Source: Azorinus chamasolen
Lineage: Eukaryota; Mollusca; Bivalvia; Cardiida; Solecurtidae
Assembly: GCA_963576725.1 (NCBI GenBank)
Contig: OY755241.1
Coordinates: 75,573,701 to 75,637,700 of the forward strand
Length of the DNA stretch: 64,000 nucleotides
Reading direction: 5' to 3'
The notes beneath the pieces are model-generated. The model saw only the letters and a list, made by a program, of their open reading frames with translations, had not been told where the DNA came from and did no database searches. Shown here piece by piece: positions 43,384 through 55,428 of this stretch; the first letter of the stretch is position 1, and each line of letters starts with the position of its first letter. Position numbers and translations under genes: made by a program.

Positions 43384-43575
43384 TAGATCCTTCGAGATCA
43401 TGAATTTCAGTACTTGTTTTGAAAATTGAATACCGCTTAAGCCGGTGCTAGGGGGCGTGAGCAGTGTTGCAATTTCAATTACTGTTCATGAACAGATTCA
43501 ATAAAACCGAGTCTGCAATTTTCTCTTTTTGTGTTGCAATTATTGCTCTCGGGGCATCACCTCCCTTCAGAATTT
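43384..43575 (+). repeat. R7 repeat, copy C
   Basis: It begins at 'gatccttcgagatcatgaat', slightly inside copy A, and ends 'cacctcccttcagaatttt'. AATAAA lies at ~43500. Confidence 0.85.
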
Positions 43576-44551
43576 TACTTAGATAAGAGTTTATCACTAT
43601 AAACAATAACGGGTCAGCATCAATTCAGATACGTTGAAATAAATATAAAGTGCATCTTGTACTTGTACTATAAAAGCACTCATCACTCACTCCATCATCG
43701 TACAATTGCATATATATTTTCACTGACAATGCACTCATACCTGGATATACATGTACATATCACCATAAGCAAGCATACATCCCAAAACTACAGACCTGAT
43801 AACAAAGTTTTTGTTTGTTAATTTATGAAAATCATTGCTTTTATTTAATAGCCAAAGAAAAACTAGATATGCAGAGGAAAACAGGTGGCTGGCCATGTTG
43901 TTATCCAACATTGGGCAAAGACAAACTATGCTGAAGCAGAAGGTATTGATAGAGGGATGGAATCCACCATTTTCAATAGTATGTCTGTCCTTAGTTCACC
44001 TGTTTAATCATTTCCATCATATAAGTATGTAATCACAACTTTGCAAACAAAGTAGACCCGGATCAGACAATGAAATAAGAATAAATCTAATTGCAGTTTC
44101 TGTGATCCTATGCACATGCGCCATTATAAAAAGTCATCCGATTAATAAGCATGATGTAATTATTTCCTACATGAATATTCAGCAGAGGTTAGGGTTGAAT
44201 CAAATAACTCTTAATTTATGTTTCAGAGATGAATTCATTGATCAGTTATAAATAATTTCCTGCGTGTGCTAGTATAGTTATGATGAATTTATGGTTATAA
44301 TAATAATATACAGAGTTTTCCCCAGATATTTATGAAGGCAATATGTTGCATCCGACACCTATATCTCGTTTCAACATGACAAATTAAACTATTCATCCAT
44401 AAATAGGCATTCTGTTACAAAATTGAAATGATGTTCATACACATCTGATAATCAACAGCAGAGACTTTTATAGTTTTTATGAATTCTCAAATGTAATATT
44501 TATAAGTCTTTTGAAATTTAGGCATGTTACAATAGATATTTTGACATAAAT
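43576..44551. other. No gene; one P1 half
   Basis: 'gcaaacaaagtagacccgga' (44045-44069) is a left half of P1. The rest is AT-rich sequence without recognised structure. Confidence 0.45.
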
Positions 44552-46212
44552 TCATGTTGCATAAAATAAGCTGGTTTTGCAATCAAATTTTAGAAGGTAA
44601 TCAATTTCTTTTCTAGTTAAATCTTTACCTGCATTTATTGTTTCTCTGATCCTTTGCAATGTTATTTTTGAGCATTGATTATTAGCTGTCATATAAAAAG
44701 TTTCGTCTTTTAGCATGTTAATAATTTTATTTTTGTAAAAATCTTTGTTCATTATGACTATGCCACTGCCTTTGTCTGCTTCTTTGATTATTATAGAGTC
44801 ATCAATGGTTAATGAGTTGAGTGCTTTTCGTTCATCTAGAGATATATTACTTTTAGATGTAGTTTTAGGATGAGTTGAGGATAGTTGTTTGGTTGTTTCA
44901 ATATAATTATCTAAAGTTTGATTTCGACATCTTGGAGGATCAAAGAAACTTTTATTTTTGACAACTGACTTGTAATTGTTAGTATCCTTTTCATGAAAAT
45001 GTTCTCGTAATTTAAGTTTTCTGAAGAATTCATTCAAATCTGTATTTAATTCATTTTCATTAGGGTTTTCAGGGGTTGGAGTAAACTTAAAGTAAGACTT
45101 TCTTTTCCGTTTGAGTTAGAGATTTGTCAGATAAGTTGAATATTTTTACTTGAAGTTTTTTAGCCTGGGCTAAATTAGCGTGTCCATGCTGTCGGTTTGT
45201 TCCAAAAAATAATCGTCTTTAATGTTGTTTTGTTCTTCTGAATCTGTGTATCCCTCGGTACCATTAGGGGTATTTGTCAGTGGTTGCCTCCTGATGTTGC
45301 TTCGGAGGAAGGGGTTCTGGTTGGCTCCCCTTGATTTCTGTTCTTGCTGTCCTCTTTGTCTTTGATGTGGACCCTGCTGAGGATTGTTGACTGGTTGAAC
45401 TTGGTGGCCCCTACTTCTGGCTGCATTAATTTGGTTTGATAACGGTGCTTGATATTGTTGGTTGTAGTTTTGTCTTGTGCTTCGTTAATATTGAGTATTT
45501 CTTGCAGCATCCGCGTACGTTCTTTGATTGTCCATAGATTTAAAGAATGGTGATCGATCTTGGTGTGCACTTTGAAAATCTGATTTGTAGGTGGATAGCC
45601 ATTGCTCGTTCTTTTTATTCCACTTTCTTTTTTATATGTCTTCGTTCCATTTTGCTTCCTCCTTCCACATGGTTTTCAAGATGTTTCTTGTTGGTCCTGT
45701 ACACTATTGTGCTATCAGTGCTTCCATATCTCCATCCAGCGAGATGCACCGCTCTTCACCTTGATCTGCTCTGAGCTGTTTCAGTTCTATTTCGGTTTTG
45801 AATTCGTTAAGGGTGGCAGTTTCCCGAAATTTTCTTTGAGCTTCGTGCTCATTTGGGATTTGTTTTTTCTGCAGGTATCTTGGTATAACTGTTGGTGAAG
45901 TTCCAACCAGCGTTTGTAACATTCAACATGCCCTTCGTTCTTTACTTTATTCCAGAAGGCATCCTTAAAGTCCCATGTTCTTGAAATGGAGGTTTTTATT
46001 TTCATTGCCGTTTCTTCTGCGAAAGGAGAGTTTTGAATAGGTCTAGAAATACTTTCTCTCTCTGGTTCATGGTTGGAGTTTTGCTGTTCAGTCAATTTGT
46101 TAGTTACTGATAGCAGTGTGCTTAAAACAGGTCGTAATTCGTCCGTTCTTATAAGTGTTTCATTACTTTTCATGGATTCTCTAATTGTTTCTGTAAGATT
46201 GTCAACAGTCAT
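44552..46212 (-). pseudogene. Penelope-like element, N-terminal region and start of reverse transcriptase
   Basis: It reads leftward. The 5' segment has WDFKDAFWNKVKNEGHVECY and KRWLELHQQLYQD (46040-45870). Middle pieces are low-complexity and polar (to 45277). Then come AKKLQVKIFNLSDKSLTQTE and, after one shift, FTPTPENPNENELNTDLNEF with FRKLKLREHF (~45100-44990). LDERKALNSLTIDDSIIIKE and ADKGSGIVIMNKDFYKNKI lead into DETFY (~44830-44690). The IIIKEADKGS..V.M....Y block is the first RT motif of Penelope-like elements. The frame stops at KTSLFYAT (44552), where PKIHK and the rest of the RT would follow. The 5' part is present and the 3' part missing, the reverse of usual 5' truncation, so a later deletion is likely. 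The last 161 codons are still open. Confidence 0.85.
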
Positions 46213-46560
46213 AAACTGTAAATAGAAGATTTCTGATAGATCTAGATCTATTATGACTTGTGCAAAAAAACCTGTTTTATTATGTTTGGCACATGCATAT
46301 AGCAGATTTTGCGAGCGGCAGTGTTGGCAGTAATTGTTGTCTGCTAAATCACACTATGTACATGTTTTATGTAAAAATTTAATAACTAGAACTGTTAGCC
46401 AAAGGCTAACGAATACCCCCACCTGTCCGCTTGTCAGAACACCTATCATTAATCTGAACGTATGTACATACAGAAAAGTGAAGACATTTAAAAAAATACA
46501 TGCCTCAACCCAATTTATGAAATGAATAATTCAGAGAAATAAGACCCTTTCATGAGGTTT
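46213..46560. other. No feature seen
   Basis: AT-rich stretch between the Penelope-like remnant and the next tandem-core repeat. Confidence 0.4.
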
Positions 46561-46569
46561 TTGTCTAGT

Positions 46570-47272
46570 CCAAAGTTCTAACAGAAAAACATTAAGTTCA
46601 AGCACCATAACTCTGACAAAAATTATTCAACCAGACCGATATTTGAACTTAAGCTGTAGCTCATCAAGATTTATTTTTATGTCAAATATGAAGTTAATAT
46701 CTGCAGCCACTTCCAAAGAAAGACAAGAAAATTGGACAAAAAATTAAAGTTCAAGGGCCATAACCCTGGCAAAAATTATTCAACCAGACTGAGATTGGGC
46801 ATTAAGCTGTAAATCATCTAGAGTTAGCTTTATATGCCAACTATAAAGTTAATATCTGCAACCACTTACAAAAAAGTCTGGAAAATCCTAAATTTGAAGA
46901 ACAAAAATCAAAGTTCAAGGGCAATAACTCAAGAGATAATTATTCAACCGGACTGAGATTGTAACATAAGCTGTAACTTATCTAGATTTAGCTTTGTACT
47001 AAATATAGAGTTGATATCTCAAGTCACTTTTATAAAAAAAAAGTCCAGAAACAAAGAAAATATTGGTAGATGACTAAAAAGGGGAGATAACTCTTGAAGT
47101 AGTGGTCCGATCATAACGGAAATACGCGGTGCACAGGTTTATATGGCTATAAATGCACTTTCAACAAAATTGAAGCAAAACTGTAGAAAAAAAAGGTCGG
47201 ACAAAATTTTGTCCACGGACGGACAGACGGACAACCTGATTCCAGTAACCCCCCCCCCCCCCCCCCCCCCCA
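46570..47272 (+). mobile_element. Tandem-core repeat, ~165-bp units, ending in a C-run
   Basis: Units share 'aagttcaagggc(c/a)ataac', 'aattattcaacc', 'gctgtaa(a/c)tcatctaga' and 'agttaatatctgca'. The right end has 'ccacggacggacagacggac' and a run of about 22 C (47251-47272). Confidence 0.8.
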
Positions 47273-47840
47273 AGTAAACAATTGCGATTCATATTTCTAT
47301 TTACATGTACATCTTAGAGACACATGTTTGAACTGTTTCGCTTGGTTACTAAGAAAGGCCCAAAGGGTCAAAATAGAGAACATGTGTTCAGTACTCCTGT
47401 AGCAATTAACTCGAATATAAATGTGTGTAGACATGTCAGTAACAGTTTTTACACTCACTATCGATTATTTGGTCGTAATCTGTCCAGAATTCATAGGGTT
47501 ATGACGATATGAAATACTAATCGACAAAAATGGCTGATGTAATGCGACTGAATTGAATTCTGTATTCCCCGTCGAAGCCGTCGAATATGGTCCTGTATAC
47601 CCTGACCAATCAATTTCCAAGGATTTAATCTGACGGGTAATAAATACATGTAGGCCTACTCTGTGGTGGTATACCCTTAGTATGGTCATTACATGAGTTT
47701 CAGGCAAATTCTTGGAATTATTCGAATACTCGAGGCGAATTTTCAAATATCAATTTTGGTATTCATTCCCATCCCTACTAAGAATACATATTGTAAGAAG
47801 TTGTCTTGTACTGTTTGCAAACTGAGTAAAAAGTAAAAAC

Positions 47841-49308
47841 AAGATGTGTTTGTGAAACACTATGCCCCCACAATATGGTATTTGACCCTGAAGAATGACC
47901 TTGATCTTGACATGTCACTCCTCAAACTGTGCAGCTTCATGAGGTACACATGCATACCAAATATCAAGTCTGTATCTCTAATGGTTCAAAAGTTATGGCC
48001 AATGTTAAAAGTTGGTGACCTTTGACCATGAAGGATGACCTTGACCTTGACATGTCACCTCTCAAACTGTGCCGCTTCATGAGATACACATGCATACCAG
48101 TATCAAAACTGTATATCTACTGGTTCAAACGTTATGGCCAATGTTAATGACCTTTGACCTTCAAAGATGACCTTAACATGACACCCCTCAAACTGTGCAG
48201 CCAAATGAGAAACACATATATACAAACTATCAAGTTTGTATCTGTACTGATTCAATAGCTATGGCCAATGTTAAAGTCTGTGACCTTTGACCCAGAATTA
48301 TGACCTTGACCTTGACATGTCACCCTAAAAAAATGTGCAGCTTCATGAGATACACAAGCATACCAAATATCAAGTCTCTATCTGAACTGGTTCAAAAGTT
48401 ATGGCCAATGTTAAACTCTATCTCTATTGGTTCAATAGTTATGGCCAATTTGAAGTTGGTGACCTTTGACCCTGAAGGATGACATTGACATGTCACCCCA
48501 AAAACTGTGCAGCTTCATGAGATACACAAGTATGCCAAATATCAAGTCTCTATCTGAACTGGTTCAAAAGTTATGGCCAATGTTAAAGTCGGTGTTTGAC
48601 CCATATGTTTGACCTCTGACCTTAAAGGGTAACCTTGACCTTTACGTGTCACACCTCAAAACGTACAGCTTCATGAGATACACAAGCATGCCAAATATCA
48701 AGTCTCTATCTTCACTGGTCCAAAAGTAATGGCCAATGTTAAAGTCAGTGATTTTACCAATACATTTGACCTCTGACCTTGACGGATGACCTTGACATGT
48801 CACCCCTCAATGTGCGGCTTTATGAGATACATATGCATGCCAAATATCAAGTCTCTATTTGTACTGACTCAAAAATTATGACCAATTTTAAAGTTGCGTT
48901 AAAGTTACAGCCAAAAAACCCCAGATAATTTTACCTTTGACCCTGAAGTAGACATTGACCTTGACATACTAGCCCTCAAAATGTGCAGCTTTATGAGATA
49001 CACAAGCTTGCCAAATATCAGGTCTCTATCTCCACTTGTCCAAAAGTTATAGCCAATGTTAAAGTCGGTGATTTGACCCATATATTTGACTTCTGACCTT
49101 GAAGGATGACCTTGACCTTGACATGTCACCCCTCAAAATGTGCGGCTTTATGGGATACATATGCATACCAAATATCAAGTCTCTATCTGTACTGGCTCAA
49201 AGGTTATGACCAATGTTAAAGTTGCTGACAAACAAACAGACAAACAAACAAACAGACAGGGCAAAAACAATATGCCCCCCCCCCCCCCAGATTTGATCTT
49301 GGGGCATA
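47841..49308 (+). mobile_element. Tandem-core element, ~150-165-bp units ('gaccttgaccttgacatgtc')
   Basis: Left end 'aacaagatgtgtttgtgaaa' with 'cactatgcccccac'. About eight units contain 'gaccttgacatgtcacc', 'tgtgcagcttcatgagatac', 'ccaaatatcaagtct' and 'ttatggccaatgtta'. The right end has 'acaaacagacaaac', 'gcaaaaacaatatgcc', a C14 run, and 'gatcttggggcata'. GCCCCC near both ends faces in opposite directions ('atgcccccac' / 'ttggggcata'). A fragment lies at 7160-7457. Minus-strand open frames are repeat translations. Confidence 0.88.
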
Positions 49309-49412
49309 AAAAGTACCTAGTTATAGTCTACTTTCAGTCCGAATGACCGCTCAGCCGACTGTACATTTACTCCCCTAGTCATTGAGACACTGGCCTACAA
49401 TATTGAGGACTG

Positions 49413-49600
49413 CTAACATATGGCGCAATCATGCAGCCGCAGTACCCTCACATGTACCCATTTTAACCCCTGGGTGAAGAGAATATGCAGGTGGGAGACA
49501 CGGAAAAGCGTCTCTGATATTTCCGGGCGGGACCGGGATTTGAACCCCGGACCTCCGGACTGATAGTCAAGCGCGTTACCACTTGACCACCGCCACCTAA
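49413..49600 (-). repeat. tRNA-derived SINE
   Basis: The minus strand starts with A box 'tggtcaagtggtaacg', then 'cttgactatcagtccgg' and B box GGTTCAAATCC with a well-paired T stem (CCGGG/CCCGG). The body 49413-49523 contains 'gggtgaagagaatatgc' (plus-strand reading) and a compact hairpin, 'aaaagcgtctct'. An open frame across it is the usual SINE translation. Confidence 0.75.
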
Positions 49601-49900
49601 ACAAGGTCACCGCCAGGTGGAGCAAAAGGATGTCCTTTTTACAGCAAGGTAAATAAAGTAAGGGCTATAACTCTAATACAAATTATGATAAACCACCTAA
49701 AACTAACATTTAGCATTTTAATTCTACTTCAATCATCACTAGATATGACTGTCAAGTGCCTCCATGTATTTAGCTATAGGACAACCTTTTCTTTCAATCG
49801 GTTAACCATTTGCAGTCCTAGATGTTGCCACAAACTTGTACAAACAACCAATATTATATAATGCAAGGGTTCCAAGAAGATACATACATTAGTAACATAC

Positions 49901-50088
49901 CGCTTTCATACAGTATCCTTATTGGATATGACTGCCAGTTGTCACCTGGCTTTTCTTGCTGCCTCGACTTGCTGTTCGACTTGTATGGAGGCCACAACAC
50001 ACAGCTGTTACCATCTTGCCAAACGTTTGGGACAACAGCCATGGAGTGGTCATCCGTGAACTCCACCAGCCAAAACATGCTGGTCAAA
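49901..50088 (-). CDS. Candidate host exon: BEN-gene-like N-terminal 'WPPYK' module
   Basis: Bounded on the minus strand by an acceptor (aaactttttctcctgacag, ends 50089) and a donor (gcg/gtatgt, 49900). It reads MFWLVEFTDDHSMAVVPNVW, then CVLWPPYKSNSKS and QQEKPGDNWQSYPIRILYES. The pattern 'V-E-F-x-D...-V-V-P...W...C.WPPYK......DNW..YP.RIL' recalls the N-terminal module of BEN-domain and related uncharacterised animal proteins, thought to act in chromatin or transcription. No BEN domain is visible here. The neighbouring sequence to the left is SINE and tandem repeat, so the next exon would lie beyond it. It could be a true exon, or a retained piece of a mobile element that captured it. Confidence 0.5.
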
Positions 50089-50704
50089 CTGTCAGGAGAA
50101 AAAGTTTGTTGTTTTAAATGTGGGCTGGTTAACCCTTAGTATTTCAAAAAAATGGATCCCTACTTTGATGTTAATTTAAACAGACACAATATATTCTAAT
50201 GAGTCATGACAGCTCTAAAGTGACTATTGTGAATAAATACTTGAATACCTATTATGTGAATTTAATTTACTAAAATGGTTGTTTATGAAAATGAAATATG
50301 AGCTTTTGTTTCCCTGCAAACACTATGCTGGTGTGTTTTTACAAGATTCAAATAGAAACACAAGAGTGGGAGATTGTGTAATATATCTAGTGTAACGTGC
50401 AAACCGAGAGACCCAGCAACAACAAACCCTGTTGATGCAAAGCTTAAGCTCACACCGATATGTTTTTTATTGCGCTATATATATGCATCTTACTTTCCAC
50501 CCTACAACCGTTTGGGGAGCCTCATTTTCATCATACAACCGTTTGGGAAGCCTCATTTGCATAATTACAAACGTCCAAGGAACGTTACATTAGCATATAC
50601 CGTATGCTAAACACTAGGGCTTAAACACATAGCCGTAGGTAGGATAGAAAACCATAAGTACCTTGGTAGAAATGTTTTATCCATTACCCAACAATTATGA
50701 TATA

Positions 50705-50850
50705 CAGTAACACCTCTATATTACGACCAGTAAACAAAGGCTAATTTGTTGTAAGAAAAGCAGGCGGAAGCTTAAGGCAAGCTTTGTATTTTACTTGTAG
50801 GAGCTTTTTGTTTTCACCTTGCTTAATTTAATCAACCACCTGTCTCAAAC
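50705..50850. mobile_element. Degenerate pogo-like MITE, left end
   Basis: TA followed by CAGTAACACCTCTATATTAC resembles the termini at 55017 and 55429. A weak inverted core follows ('gcaggcgg...aggcaag' and 'cttgctta...ccacctgt'). The right end is not preserved. Confidence 0.6.
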
Positions 50851-52155
50851 ACTAAATAATTAACGTAAATTAGTGATCTTACTAGTATACTAGACACATT
50901 TTACTGAATGCAAAGTTAATTTCATACTCTGGTAGACTTAATAATTCCTATGGAGAAATAATTATTTTTATATAAATACACTTTTAAATGACACTGTTGT
51001 CAACTATTTTGACAAAAATTGATGTCTCTGATCAAACGCCACCTCGGAGAGGCGGCAACTGATCTGGAACTGCACCGTAAATGCAAGAGTTGACTTCAGT
51101 TGGGCACATTGCCAAAAATTTCAAATTAATGTACCACAAATGTATATTACTGATAAGTCCATATATTATCACCGGTACCTGGGAGTAGTTGGATACGTAC
51201 CCTGGTTGAAACTATTGGTTGACCCCATGAAGGGTGCCTCAGGAATTACTCGGTGATGCAACTGAAATTATATAAAGAACAAAGGAGAATCTGCTACGAA
51301 AAACAAACCAACAGTAGCTAACCAGGCCAAGGGAGAATGAAAAAATTATAGTGGGGTGGTGTGTGTGTGGGGGGGGGGGGGGGGGGGCTGCTATTTATTC
51401 CCACCTGAGGAAAATCATGTTGCCCGAGCCGTTAGTCCCGCGTGATGTGCCATGATTTTAAATGACTCAGTAACTAAATAAGACGGTTAACATTGATATT
51501 ACGATATCACAATCAGTCGCGCGGCAATCCACACATACTGAATTCCACATTTAGACAATACAATTACCCTTAGGATTTAGTCTCTTATTATGATAAAACA
51601 TGCATAGATTGTTGTTTTTATTATATGACTACCGATTTATTCACGGTTTATGCAGTGAATTTGGGTAAAGAAATCGCTTAATATTTTACTTTAAAACACT
51701 GCACTAACAAAAGTATTTGTGAAGGGTACTCTTAAGTACATACCGTAAACAGAAATAAAGGAAAACCATAATGATTTATTTCAGGGTTTCATCATACATT
51801 TTCAGGGATGGTAACGAATACATTTTCACCTGACCTAATGCTACAGTCCGGAGGTAAGACATATAGCGATAACCTTATTAATAAAGCATGGATCTACAAG
51901 AATTAAAGACGAAAGCTGTCTAAGATTGAATGCGCACAGCCTTAGTGATAGTCATTTGACTCTAAAACAGCTCAATTTTGTTAAAACTATTGGCGTCCGC
52001 GTAATTTTGATAAAATGCTCAGAACCGAAGCATTCACTTTCTGACATGAGAATTACACGGACGTCAATAGTTCATAATTTACGCTGATTTCTAGTCAAAC
52101 AACTATTATCGAGGCTGTGTTTTTATTCCTAGGCAGTTTTCGTCATGCAGGTGGT
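50851..52155. other. No gene; G-run and a short palindrome
   Basis: A GT/G-rich run (51354-51387, G about 17) may mark an assembly-difficult site. 'actattggcgtccgcgtaat' (51989) recurs inverted as 'attacacggacgtcaatagt' (52050), a ~20-bp-arm fold-back. A possible splice-bounded segment at 51203-51264 (minus) is listed under rejected items. Confidence 0.5.
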
Positions 52156-52159
52156 ACAT

Positions 52160-52760
52160 GTATAAGATATAAGGTAATTATACGGTGATTTAAGGTAATC
52201 ACACGAGTGATTTAAGATAATCATACGAGTGATTTAAGGTAATCATACGATTGGTATAAGATATAAGGTAATCATACGAGTGGTATAAGATGTAAGGTAA
52301 TCATACGAGTGAGATAAGGTAATCATACGATGATTTAAGGTAATCATGCAAGTGGTATAAGATATAAGGTAATCATGCGAGTGGTATAAGATATAAGGTA
52401 ATCACACGAGTGATTTAAGGTAATCATACGAGTGATTTAAGGTAATCATACGAGTGATATAAGGTAATTATACGAGTGGTATAAGATATAAGGTAATCAT
52501 ACGAGTGGTATAAGATATAAGGTAATCACACGAGTGATTTAAGGTAATCATGCAAGTGGTATAAGATATAAGGTAATCATACGAGTGGTATAAGATATAA
52601 GGTAATCACACGAGTGATTTAAGGTAATCATACGAGTGATATAAGGTAACTATACGAGTGGTATAAGATATAAGGTAATCATACGAGTGGTATAAAATAT
52701 AAGGTAATCATACGAGTGGTATAAGATTTAAGGTAATCATACGAGTGGTATAAGATATAT
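52160..52760. repeat. Minisatellite of 29-bp and 22-bp units
   Basis: Alternating units 'gtataagatataaggtaatc' + 'atacgagtg' (29 bp) and 'atttaaggtaatcatacgag' + 'tg' (22 bp), about 24 in all, with few substitutions. Two stray units occur at 54035-54072, 1.3 kb downstream. Confidence 0.92.
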
Positions 52761-54600
52761 AACTTTATTCAAATCCACAAGGTCATCGGCCCTTGAGGAA
52801 GTGTATACATAGTATGCACATTGAACATATATTCAAAACTATAACTGACAAAACTATAACCGACAAAACTACAATTGACATAACAATACATGAAAACATC
52901 AGTAATGTAATTATTTTCTGGAGGAGGTTGCTAAAACCTAGGGTACATTAATAGGGCTTCTAAAAGTTTGAGATAAGACAAGTGCATCCTTACAATGTGC
53001 TTGCCATCATATTGTGACTAGAGTTACACTACAAGAAAAGCATTGATGTAAACATCAAAGGGCACCATTATAAAGAACAGCCATGCTGGTTTTGTTAAAA
53101 TCTAATGTGAAACAAAAATGCTTAGAATATGAGTGATCATGATACTTATATGTTGCACTAACCCTTTCAATGAAGATATATAAACGCAGACAAATGAATG
53201 ATTTTTACATGAAAATATACACTGATTGGCATTATATTAATAAAATCATGCTATCATTCAAAGGTTTAGTTCAGCATATTCCTCTTGGAATTACTACAGA
53301 CATAAGTATGATTTCAGACACCATATCGAACAATGAAATAATAATACTTAAAACAACTAAATAATGAGCTTGGCCAGCGCTTTACAATACTGGGAATTTA
53401 AAACATGAATCAACTACCGAAGTAGTTTAAATTGTAGTTTGATAGATAATTAACACGTTTTTATAAATAATTTGCGTTGATTATTGACGGATCACTCATT
53501 ATTTAATCTTAGAAAAGAAAAGTATCATTTTCATTGTAAAATCTTATTCATATATTAATAAATTCTGATAAGATAAGTAGCACACCTATTTGCAGCAAGT
53601 CTGGAGTTTAACTGTATAGAGGATCTTAAATGAGTGCTCATTACAAACAGCTTCCACGAAACGAGCCTACTATAATAATATGACACGAGCTTTAGCGAGT
53701 GTCACATTCATAACGGCAAATGAGCTCCACTAAAACAACACATAATGAACACTAAGATTCTTTATCACAAAAGCCTTAAAAGTGCAATAGAAAATGAAAT
53801 CGGCTATAGCTGAGGGCTGTTTCGGCCATTCCTTACAAACCGTAGGCTAACGATTGCTAATTAACATTAAAAAAACGCACTAGTGCATTTGCACGGCACT
53901 CCGCCATGGCAGATTATGTGATAAATGCAAGTATATCATGCCATATATACAGTTGTTCATGTATCAAAGGCGTTATTATGACAATATTAATCATATAATG
54001 GAAGAACAATTTCTTGAACAGTCAGTCTAAACGTAATAAGGTAATCATACGAGTGGTATAAGGTAATCATATCACTGTTAACCCTGTTAATGTACTGACA
54101 TTTGCAAACAATGTAGATCTAGATGTCAGTTCTCAAGCTACTACACAATTCTAAAAAGTCCGTTCCTTTAGTTAATGCTCCTTTTCGGTAGATTAATTCA
54201 AAGATATAAGATCTAAAAATAGCCTATGAGGTAATGGGTTAAAACGTGTCAACATTCATGGAGTAAATGGTAACGTCAATATTTTGTCATTTAAACTTTT
54301 ACTACATAAAAACGCCTTTTCAAGAATTTGCAAACGCAGTAGACCCAGATCAGAGGCATCTATAGGATATTTATTCTATAGTATTTTATGGAATTGTATA
54401 AATCCCTTTCAAGGTTTCTGCCATGCCAAAAACTTCCGGTGTCTATCTGAATTTTATAATAATTCACCTGATACAAACTGTTTAAGCAAGTGTCATTTTG
54501 TCATACTGAATGGAAATTAACTTTAAACACTGATGGATCATTCAACTCCGACAAATGAGTGATGCAAAGGATAAAAGTCAGATAAACCATTCCCTCCTAG
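52761..54600. other. No gene; P1/P2-associated fragments
   Basis: P1 left halves occur at 54105-54150 and 54330-54352 ('gcaaacgcagtagacccaga'). 'gctccttttcggtagatt' (54178) belongs to the P2 flank. The centre of the 38.5-kb hairpin recurs at 53684-53701. No exon was recognised. Confidence 0.45.
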
Positions 54601-54604
54601 GCTA

Positions 54605-54758
54605 TTTTTAGAACAAAACGCTTTGATTAAATCTACCGAAAAAGGGAGCAATACAAGAGAGAAAGGGAAAAGTTTAGAATTTTGTTGTTTTAGAATCATT
54701 GTGATAAATAGTGCATTTGGTCCTAAGGGGCAAATGCTCTTTTTATTGCAATGGTTTC
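54605..54758. repeat. P2 palindrome with flank module
   Basis: The flank 'ggctatttttaga...atctaccgaaaaaggga' (54600-54650) is followed by the palindrome 'gaatcattgtgataaatag' / 'aatgctctttttattgcaat' (54693-54758). Arms are ~30 bp, moderately decayed. Confidence 0.8.
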
Positions 54759-54774
54759 TAAAACTGACTTAGGG

Positions 54775-54908
54775 ATTACACTATGATTCACGACAACAAA
54801 GGCGATAATGTGAGGGGATGAAAAATCCAAATTTCCAGACCGGGATTCGAACCCACAAAGGTGAGGGGCTAAGCGATCGTCAGTCGAAGACCATAACCAC
54901 TCGGCCAC
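54775..54908 (-). repeat. tRNA-Ser-like SINE
   Basis: The minus strand starts 'ggcctatgtggccgagtggt' (A box TGGCCGAGTGG), with a long variable arm as in tRNA-Ser/Leu, and B box GGTTCGAATCC. Stems other than the T arm are decayed. The body continues to ~54775. Confidence 0.75.
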
Positions 54909-55016
54909 ATAGGCCCCTAATTCCTAGTGTTGACCTCTCGAACAAATGGAAGTCTGGAACAAATCTCCAGCTCTTAATCATTTAGTAAATATAACAACGA
55001 GGTTGTTAGGTATATA

Positions 55017-55223
55017 CAGTAGAACCCCTCTAATACGACCACTTAATAAATACACATGGTTGTCTAAATATAAGCAGGTGGTTTCCTAATGCAGGACAAA
55101 AGTAATGCAGAAAGCTCCTCTAGGAGCTTTCTGCATTACTTTTGTCCTGCATTAAGCTACCACCTGCATCTAGCACCCAGAATTATACCTCTTTCAGATG
55201 GTCACATTAGCGGGGTTTCACTG
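55017..55223. mobile_element. pogo-like MITE with perfect 33-bp palindromic core
   Basis: TA duplications at 55015-55016 and 55224-55225. Inverted termini begin CAGTAGAACCCCTCTAAT and CAGTGAAACCCCGCTAAT (right end complemented). The middle, 55087-55154, has two exactly complementary 33-bp arms ('taatgcaggacaaaagtaat', 'gcagaaagctcct') around two bases. An outer 'gcaggtggt'/'accacctgc' pair brackets it. TA target and CAGT ends fit the Tc1/mariner-pogo group. Too short to encode anything. Confidence 0.85.
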
Positions 55224-55428
55224 TATATATACTCGCTTTGCTAGGGAGCTAGCTCTTTGGTGACATGGTTTAAATGTTTAGAACTGTTGCGAGACTGTGT
55301 GTCTACTGGCTGGGTGGGTGGCTGCCAGGGATTTCTGACGGTACACATTACAGTAAACATCCGGCTTGATGATTTGCCGAAAATCTTCGCCAAACTCTTA
55401 ATTGGTACATGTTCTTTAAATATTTGTA

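Noticed and set aside
43087..43386. 99-codon plus frame ending just before R7 copy C
   Set aside because: Lacks any recognisable domain. The final 'EEILSRSEDLFG'-like reading in another frame was considered as a transposase start but is too short to support.
51203..51264. Minus-strand segment bounded by 'aatttcag' and 'gtacgt' (LHHRVIPEAPFMGSTNSFNQ)
   Set aside because: Splice-like ends are good, but its phase does not fit the exon at 49901-50088 and no homology is recognised.
52160..52760. Regular short repeats resembling a CRISPR array
   Set aside because: Units are head to tail with no unique spacers, and the setting is animal nuclear DNA.
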